From Actinomycetota bacterium (GTDB taxonomy: Bacteria > Actinomycetota > Actinomycetes > Actinomycetales > Microbacteriaceae): DNA of 45,278 bases. Positions within the stretch are counted from its first letter, which is position 1. Each line of letters starts with the position of its first letter. The notes below the pieces were generated by a model, which saw only the letters and a program-made list of their open reading frames with translations, was not told the DNA's origin and made no database searches. Below are positions 40,948 to 45,278 of the stretch, piece by piece. The stretch is from assembly GCA_018268515.1 (NCBI GenBank), contig JAFDWK010000032.1, forward strand, positions 1-45,278, given 5' to 3'. A program made the translations under genes and the position numbers.

Positions 40948-40953
40948 GTCTTC

Positions 40954-41586
40954 ATGCGCGTTCACGTGGCCGACCACCCCCTCATCACCCACAAGCTGTC
41001 GGTGCTGCGCGATGAGCGCACGCCGTCACCGGTGTTCCGCCAGCTGACCGAGGAGCTCGTGACGCTGCTCGCCTACGAGGCGACGCGCAACGTGCGGGTG
41101 ACCCCGATCGAGATCACCACGCCGGTCACCACGACGACGGGCGTGAAGATCTCCGAGCCCCGGCCGATCGTCGTCCCGATCCTGCGCGCCGGCCTCGGCA
41201 TGCTCGAGGGCCTCGTCAAGCTGCTGCCGACCGCGGAGGTCGGCTTCCTCGGCATGGTCCGCGACGAGGAGACGTTCGAGCCGACGACCTACGCCGAGCG
41301 GCTGCCCGTCGATCTCAGCGGCCGCCAGTGCTTCGCGATCGACCCGATGCTGGCGACCGGCGGTTCCCTCGCCGCCGCGATCCAGTTCCTGTTCGACCGC
41401 GGCGCCGACGACGTCACCGCGATCTGCCTGCTCGGCACCCCCGAGGGCGTCGCCGCGATCGAGAACCTCGTCGGCGACCGCAACGTCACCCTCGTGCTGG
41501 GGGCCCTCGACGAGCGTCTGAACGAGAAGGGCTACATCGTGCCCGGCCTCGGCGACGCCGGCGACCGCCTGTACGGCACGGTCTGA
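40954..41586 (+). CDS. upp: Uracil phosphoribosyltransferase
   Basis: 210 aa cytoplasmic pyrimidine-salvage enzyme: uracil + PRPP to UMP. The PRPP motif is [10 protein letters not shown] at 129-138. [13 protein letters not shown] and [16 protein letters not shown] (uracil-binding end) are diagnostic. The length and start fit the family exactly. The normal neighbour tadA is separated from it by the inserted qor/TetR block. Confidence 0.97.
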   Translation: MRVHVADHPLITHKLSVLRDERTPSPVFRQLTEELVTLLAYEATRNVRVTPIEITTPVTTTTGVKISEPRPIVVPILRAGLGMLEGLVKLLPTAEVGFLGMVRDEETFEPTTYAERLPVDLSGRQCFAIDPMLATGGSLAAAIQFLFDRGADDVTAICLLGTPEGVAAIENLVGDRNVTLVLGALDERLNEKGYIVPGLGDAGDRLYGTV

Positions 41587-41704
41587 GGCGGCGGAGACTC
41601 CGCGGCTGAGCGGATCCGGCTCCCGCCCACTCGGCGCCCTCCGGCGCACACCGTTCGCCCCATCCGCGCCTGGCGGGTATCCGGAACGACGGGTGTCGGC
41701 GAGG

Positions 41705-42160
41705 TCAGCGGCGACGCCCGGCGGAGCGCAGCAGGTCGTCCGGACTGAACGAGCGCACGCCCTCGAACCGCTCGAAGTCCCGGTCGAAGGTCACGACGCT
41801 CGCCCGATGCTCGATGGCCAGTGCGGCGAGGTGCGCATCGTTCACAAGGTTCCCCGCCGCTCCGGACGCCTTCAGCAGGCCTTCCAGGATCATGGGGTGC
41901 CGTTCGCCGGGGTTCAGGACGTGCGCGCTCGGCGCGGCGAGCCATTCGTTAACCTGCGTCATCGCCTCTTCCGCGTCGAGGGGCGCGGCGAACAGTCGCG
42001 GGTCCGTGACGATGCGCACGAACGCGAGAAGGGCATTCCAGCCGAATCCGACGTTGTCCTCGCCATCGAGAGCGGCGTCGAGCCATCTCAGAGAGACGCC
42101 GTGGTGGGCACTGCGCTCGTTGACGGCGTTGAGCAGCACATTCGCATCGACGACCCTCAT
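41705..42160 (-). CDS. vapC: PIN-domain toxin (VapC family)
   Basis: 151 aa. The metal-binding acids are D5 (VVDANVLLNAV), D108 (NLVNDAHLAALA) and D126/D128 (VVTFDRDFERF). GWNALLAFVRIVTDPRLF is typical of the actinobacterial TIGR00028-like PIN subgroup, where the usual Glu of this helix is replaced (Asn here). It is a Mg2+-dependent ribonuclease that cleaves specific RNAs when free of antitoxin. The ATG overlaps the vapB stop (ATGA). The gene contains no GGATCC, unlike its neighbours. Confidence 0.9.
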   Translation of the reverse strand: MRVVDANVLLNAVNERSAHHGVSLRWLDAALDGEDNVGFGWNALLAFVRIVTDPRLFAAPLDAEEAMTQVNEWLAAPSAHVLNPGERHPMILEGLLKASGAAGNLVNDAHLAALAIEHRASVVTFDRDFERFEGVRSFSPDDLLRSAGRRR

Positions 42161-42411
42161 CGTCCGGACTGCATCCGTCGAACGAGCTCCTCATCCTCGA
42201 GGTCGGCAGCGATGCGCAGCGCGTGCGTGAGTTCCGCCGCCGGAACACCGAGGTCCCGCGGGCGGGTGTAGCCGGCGCCCGCCCGCGCCCCCGAGGTTCC
42301 TCCTGCGCGGATCGCGTCGTTGAGCGCGCGCTTGAAGGACACCCCGCGCTGCACCATCAGTCTGCGGATCATCGCCTCGACGTCCGCATCCAGGGTCACC
42401 GTGGTCCTCAT
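42157..42411 (-). CDS. vapB: Ribbon-helix-helix antitoxin (VapB family)
   Basis: 84 aa. MRTTVTLDADVEAMIRRLM then VQRGVSFKRALNDAIRAG is a ribbon-helix-helix DNA-binding domain. The C-terminal half (about 45-84, ELTHALRIAADLEDEELVRR) would wrap the toxin. The ATG at 42411 is preceded by two TGACAGCAT sites that are probable autoregulatory operators. Confidence 0.88.
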   Translation of the reverse strand: MRTTVTLDADVEAMIRRLMVQRGVSFKRALNDAIRAGGTSGARAGAGYTRPRDLGVPAAELTHALRIAADLEDEELVRRMQSGR

Positions 42412-42413
42412 TC

Positions 42414-42451
42414 TGACAGCATAGCATCATCATCGTGACAGCATGCTGTCA
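42414..42451. promoter_or_regulatory. VapBC operator: palindrome plus half-site
   Basis: A perfect 16-bp palindrome, TGACAGCATGCTGTCA (42436-42451), and a half-site, TGACAGCAT (42414-42422), 22 bp apart (two helical turns) directly upstream of vapB. The layout fits cooperative binding by a VapBC complex. Confidence 0.7.
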
Positions 42452-42470
42452 GATGGGTGATGACCGATTC

Positions 42471-45278
42471 TCAGACGTCCCGATCCGCGCCGACGAGGTG
42501 CGCGAAGGCGCTGAGGCGGGCCACACCCTCCGGCGTCCACGGCAGATCGTCCAGCAGCGCCGGCGAGTGGATCAGGTAGGCGGCGACCTTGGCGCGCGAG
42601 ATCGCCACGTTCAGCCGGTTCTGCAGCAGCAGGAACTCCGGTCCGCGCGGGGCGTCGCGTCCGCTCGATGCGGCGAGCGACGTGATCGAGACGACCGCCT
42701 CCTTGCCCTGGAAGTTGTCGACCGTGCCGACGGCGATGTCGCCGAAGCCGGCGTCGGCGAGCGCATCGTGGATGAGCTGCTTCTGCGCGTTGTAGGGCGC
42801 GACCACGATGATGTCCGCCTGCTCCAGCGGACGGGTCGCCGCGCCCTCCATGCCGTCCGCGTAGTCGCGGCCGATCAGCGTGCCCACGATGCGGACGACC
42901 TCCGCCGCCTCCTCGGGCGACTGCGTGGCGTTGCCGCGGTGTCGCACCGGATGCACGTGCAGCCCCGGTGCGACGCCGGCGATCTCGCGCCGTTCCGTGC
43001 CCGGCGCGGAGGCGAGCGCCCCGGCGTATGCGAGCCGCGAGACGGGCGCCGCGACCTCGGGATGCATCCGCCACGAGCGGGCGAGGAAGGATCCGTGCGC
43101 GGGGTCGATGACGGAGCGATCGTGCATGACCCAGCCGAGCGCGGACGTGTCCACGGGCTCGGGATGCGTGCCCTGGCTCACCTGCGGCAGCTGCTGCGGA
43201 TCCCCCAGTAGCAGCAGGCGCTGCGCGGCGGCCGCCACCGCGATCGTCGAGGCGAGCGAGAACTGCCCGGCCTCGTCGATCACGAGCAGGTCGAGCTCGC
43301 CGCGCTGCACGCGCCGGGTGTTCGAGAAGTCCCACGCGGTGCCGCCGACCACGCAGCCGTTGCCCGCGGCGCTCTGCTCGGCGAGGTAGGCTGCCATGCC
43401 GTCCTTGCGGATCACGGTGAAGACCGGATCCGGTCCGTGCGGATCCTTCGGCGCCTTCGCGACCTGCGCCGCGGGGACCCCTGCCGCGACCACCCGGTCG
43501 AGCAGGTTCTCCACGATCGCGTGCGACTGCGCGACCACGCCGATGCGGTAGCCGTGGTCGTTCACCAGCCGCGCGATCACGTGCGAGGCCGTGTAGGTCT
43601 TGCCGGTGCCGGGAGGGCCCTGCACCGCGACGTAGCTGCGGTCGAGGTCGAGCACGCCCCGCACGATCGCGTCGGCCGTGTCGATGCTGTCGCCGGCGCC
43701 CTCGTCCGCCCCGCCCGGGAGCGCCTGCCCGGACAGCGTGCGCGGCACGGCGCGACGCAGCACGTCGGTCGCCGCGTCCTGGGGGAACGCCGGAGCCGCC
43801 GACAGCACGGCACCGGCCCACTCCTCGATCGCGCCCTGCAGCGAGGTCACCCGGGGCGGCGCCGCCGGGGTGAGCGCGAGCGGCAGCTCGTCCCAGGTCT
43901 GCCCGCCGATCGAGCGCTCCCGGATCCGGTACCCGTCATCGAGCACCTCGACGATCTCCACCTCGTGCGGCACGTGGATCACCCGCGACGGAAACTCGCC
44001 GAAGAACGGCGCCGGCGTCTCGTACAGCGCGAACGGACTGCCACCGACGTTCAGCGTGCTGCCGGGCGCGACCTCGCCGTGCAGGTCGATGAGGCGCGTG
44101 ACCGCGCGGGCACCCTCCTCCTGCCCCCAGTCCTGCGCGACGGCCGAGCGGTCCGGATCCACCCGCAGCACGTCGCGCGTGGACTCCCACAGCGTCACCG
44201 GCTCACGCAGCCGCTGGAAGTGCGAGATCCAGAAGCTCTTGGCCTCGCGCGGGAAGTAGTCGATCGCCGCGGCCGCGACGCGATGCGGCTGCCCGGCCTG
44301 CTCGAGCGCGGTTCCGGTGAGGCCCTCGTCGCGGGCCTCGCCCTGCACCCGCTGCCCCTCGGCCTGCAGCGCGAGCGACAGCGGCGCCGGCTCGTAGGCG
44401 CGGGTCTCCGGCTCGTCCGGCGGCGCGGGCAGCACCCCGGCCTCCCGGGCCAGGCCCACCAGCCAGTTGCGCAGGCGCCGGGTCGAGACGCAGTCGTAGC
44501 GGTTGTAGTCGGCGAGGTCGGCGAGGATGGCGTCCGCTTCGGCGGTGCGCCCCGCGGCGGCGAATCCCCGCGCCTGCACGTACTGGACGATCGAGTCGTC
44601 GCCCTTCTGCACATCGCTCGTGCGCACCTCGGCGCCCATGTAGAGCGGCTCGAGCTTCTTGATCGAGTAGGACCGGGATCCGATCCGCACGGTCCGCAGC
44701 ACGAGCGGGTAGAGGTCGACGAACACGCCCTCGCGCAGCAGCCGGTCGACCTCGGCCTCGCCCACGCCGTAGCGCTCCGCCATGTTCTGCAGGTGCGAGG
44801 TCTCGTAGGGGGCGTAGTGGTAGATGTGCATGTCGGGGTGCGCGGCCCGTCGCGCGGCCACGAAGTCGAGGAAGTCGAGCAGCGCCTGCCTCTCGGCCGC
44901 GAAGTCGTGCGCCCACAGCGCGGTGTACTGCTCGGCGTCGTCGACCCAGCCGAACAGGTAGTCGAGCCCCCAGTGGCTGTTCTGCCCCGATCGCCCCTCT
45001 CCCGGTTCCGTGTAGAGCGGGTCGCCCTCGAAGTCGAAGAACAGGTCGCCGCGGCTGGGGCGCGGCATCAGCCCGATCGCAGCGGCGGAGACCAGCTCGA
45101 ACGGCGGCGCGGGGTGCACCGCGGCCTCTCCCCCGGCCATGGCGGCGGCGTCCGCCGGCGCGATGGTGTCGTCGGCGGCCATCGCGGCGAGCTGCAGCCG
45201 GGCCTGCGCGCGCAGCGCCTCGAACGTCTCCGTGCTCATCCCCTCCGGGGCCCCCGCGGCCGCGGCGAGGTCGTCGAT
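42471..45278 (-). CDS. TM0106-type RecB-like nuclease fused to an SF1 helicase (5' end outside window)
   Basis: The frame is open to the window edge, 13 codons before an internal ATG at 45239, so the N-terminus is missing; 935 aa are visible. The first part is an RNase H-like exonuclease domain (RGDLFFDFEGDPLY, HYAPYETSHLQNM, ADYNRYDCVSTRRLRNWL) as in TIGR03491 proteins. The C-terminal half is an SF1B helicase: Walker A QGPPGTGKTYTA, Walker B LLVIDEAGQFSLAS, motif III LLLLGDPQQLPQV, DNFQGKEAVVSI and NRLNVAISRAK. A role in DNA repair or replication-fork processing is likely. The intact protein would be expected at about 1,100-1,200 aa. Confidence 0.88.
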   Translation of the reverse strand: MDDLAAAAGAPEGMSTETFEALRAQARLQLAAMAADDTIAPADAAAMAGGEAAVHPAPPFELVSAAAIGLMPRPSRGDLFFDFEGDPLYTEPGEGRSGQNSHWGLDYLFGWVDDAEQYTALWAHDFAAERQALLDFLDFVAARRAAHPDMHIYHYAPYETSHLQNMAERYGVGEAEVDRLLREGVFVDLYPLVLRTVRIGSRSYSIKKLEPLYMGAEVRTSDVQKGDDSIVQYVQARGFAAAGRTAEADAILADLADYNRYDCVSTRRLRNWLVGLAREAGVLPAPPDEPETRAYEPAPLSLALQAEGQRVQGEARDEGLTGTALEQAGQPHRVAAAAIDYFPREAKSFWISHFQRLREPVTLWESTRDVLRVDPDRSAVAQDWGQEEGARAVTRLIDLHGEVAPGSTLNVGGSPFALYETPAPFFGEFPSRVIHVPHEVEIVEVLDDGYRIRERSIGGQTWDELPLALTPAAPPRVTSLQGAIEEWAGAVLSAAPAFPQDAATDVLRRAVPRTLSGQALPGGADEGAGDSIDTADAIVRGVLDLDRSYVAVQGPPGTGKTYTASHVIARLVNDHGYRIGVVAQSHAIVENLLDRVVAAGVPAAQVAKAPKDPHGPDPVFTVIRKDGMAAYLAEQSAAGNGCVVGGTAWDFSNTRRVQRGELDLLVIDEAGQFSLASTIAVAAAAQRLLLLGDPQQLPQVSQGTHPEPVDTSALGWVMHDRSVIDPAHGSFLARSWRMHPEVAAPVSRLAYAGALASAPGTERREIAGVAPGLHVHPVRHRGNATQSPEEAAEVVRIVGTLIGRDYADGMEGAATRPLEQADIIVVAPYNAQKQLIHDALADAGFGDIAVGTVDNFQGKEAVVSITSLAASSGRDAPRGPEFLLLQNRLNVAISRAKVAAYLIHSPALLDDLPWTPEGVARLSAFAHLVGADRDV

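Noticed and set aside
1..45278. tRNA or rRNA genes
   Set aside because: No cloverleaf with a GTTCRA-type T-loop or rRNA segment was recognised in any intergenic stretch.

Overview
The window is about 45 kb of very GC-rich, densely coded chromosome from a high-GC actinobacterium, most likely a member of the Microbacteriaceae (Microbacterium-like). The evidence is the codon usage, the ATGA/GTGA start-stop overlaps inside operons, the bS22 micro-gene next to a small HTH gene and near proC, a non-discriminating type AspRS, the upp/tadA neighbourhood, and many promoters with a -10 box only 6-7 nt before the start codon. The genus cannot be fixed from the sequence alone.

Layout. (1) 1-5908: a phosphonate uptake and catabolism operon on the minus strand (phnD, phnC, a fused double permease phnE, a TIGR03364-type FAD oxidoreductase, and the first codons of one more gene), with a divergent GntR regulator and a PHO-box-like direct repeat between them. 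(2) 6046-14432: an MFS exporter, tryptophan 2,3-dioxygenase with an amidohydrolase, a histidine phosphatase with a DUF5684 membrane protein, aspS, a GHKL/DUF4325 protein, an acetyltransferase and an unknown protein. (3) 14618-18604: a complete four-gene ABC importer. (4) 18647-23530: a membrane-lipid module of two related esterases flanking a large DUF2156 (MprF-like) protein that carries a degenerate rhomboid-like N-terminus. (5) 23740-26122: a polar amino acid ABC importer. (6) 26353-27265: a rhodanese/glutaredoxin/Dabb operon. (7) 27372-28883: an IS110-family insertion sequence with a frameshifted transposase and a structured upstream non-coding segment that is a bridge-RNA candidate. (8) 29016-36367: bS22, a small HTH protein, a two-component system, an ArsR regulator, KtrB/KtrA potassium uptake and proC. 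(9) 36646-41586: a CDF metal transporter, a DUF1023 hydrolase, tadA and upp. A small qor/TetR island with an IS5-like transposase remnant lies between tadA and upp. (10) 41705-45278: a VapBC toxin-antitoxin pair and the 3' part of a TM0106-type RecB-like nuclease fused to an SF1 helicase.

How the genes work together. The phn operon would bring in a (amino)phosphonate and oxidise it, probably under phosphate control and a ligand-responsive GntR protein. KynA and the amidohydrolase look like a short tryptophan-catabolism operon. The esterase/DUF2156/esterase block probably adds and removes aminoacyl groups on membrane lipids. KtrAB forms a K+ uptake system.

Sequence-level signals beyond the genes are the most unusual part. 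The palindrome GGATCC occurs about 85 times by eye where roughly 10-15 are expected, and it is absent from the IS110 element, the qor/TetR island and the VapBC genes. At least four gene ends (aspS, the 17501 ATPase with its convergent esterase, proC, tadA) are followed by short duplications of their own 3' end including the stop codon. Several very long intergenic hairpins are present. The C-terminal tail of the FAD oxidoreductase appears to be encoded by a copy of an intergenic repeat that also forms a tandem array at 36465-36612.
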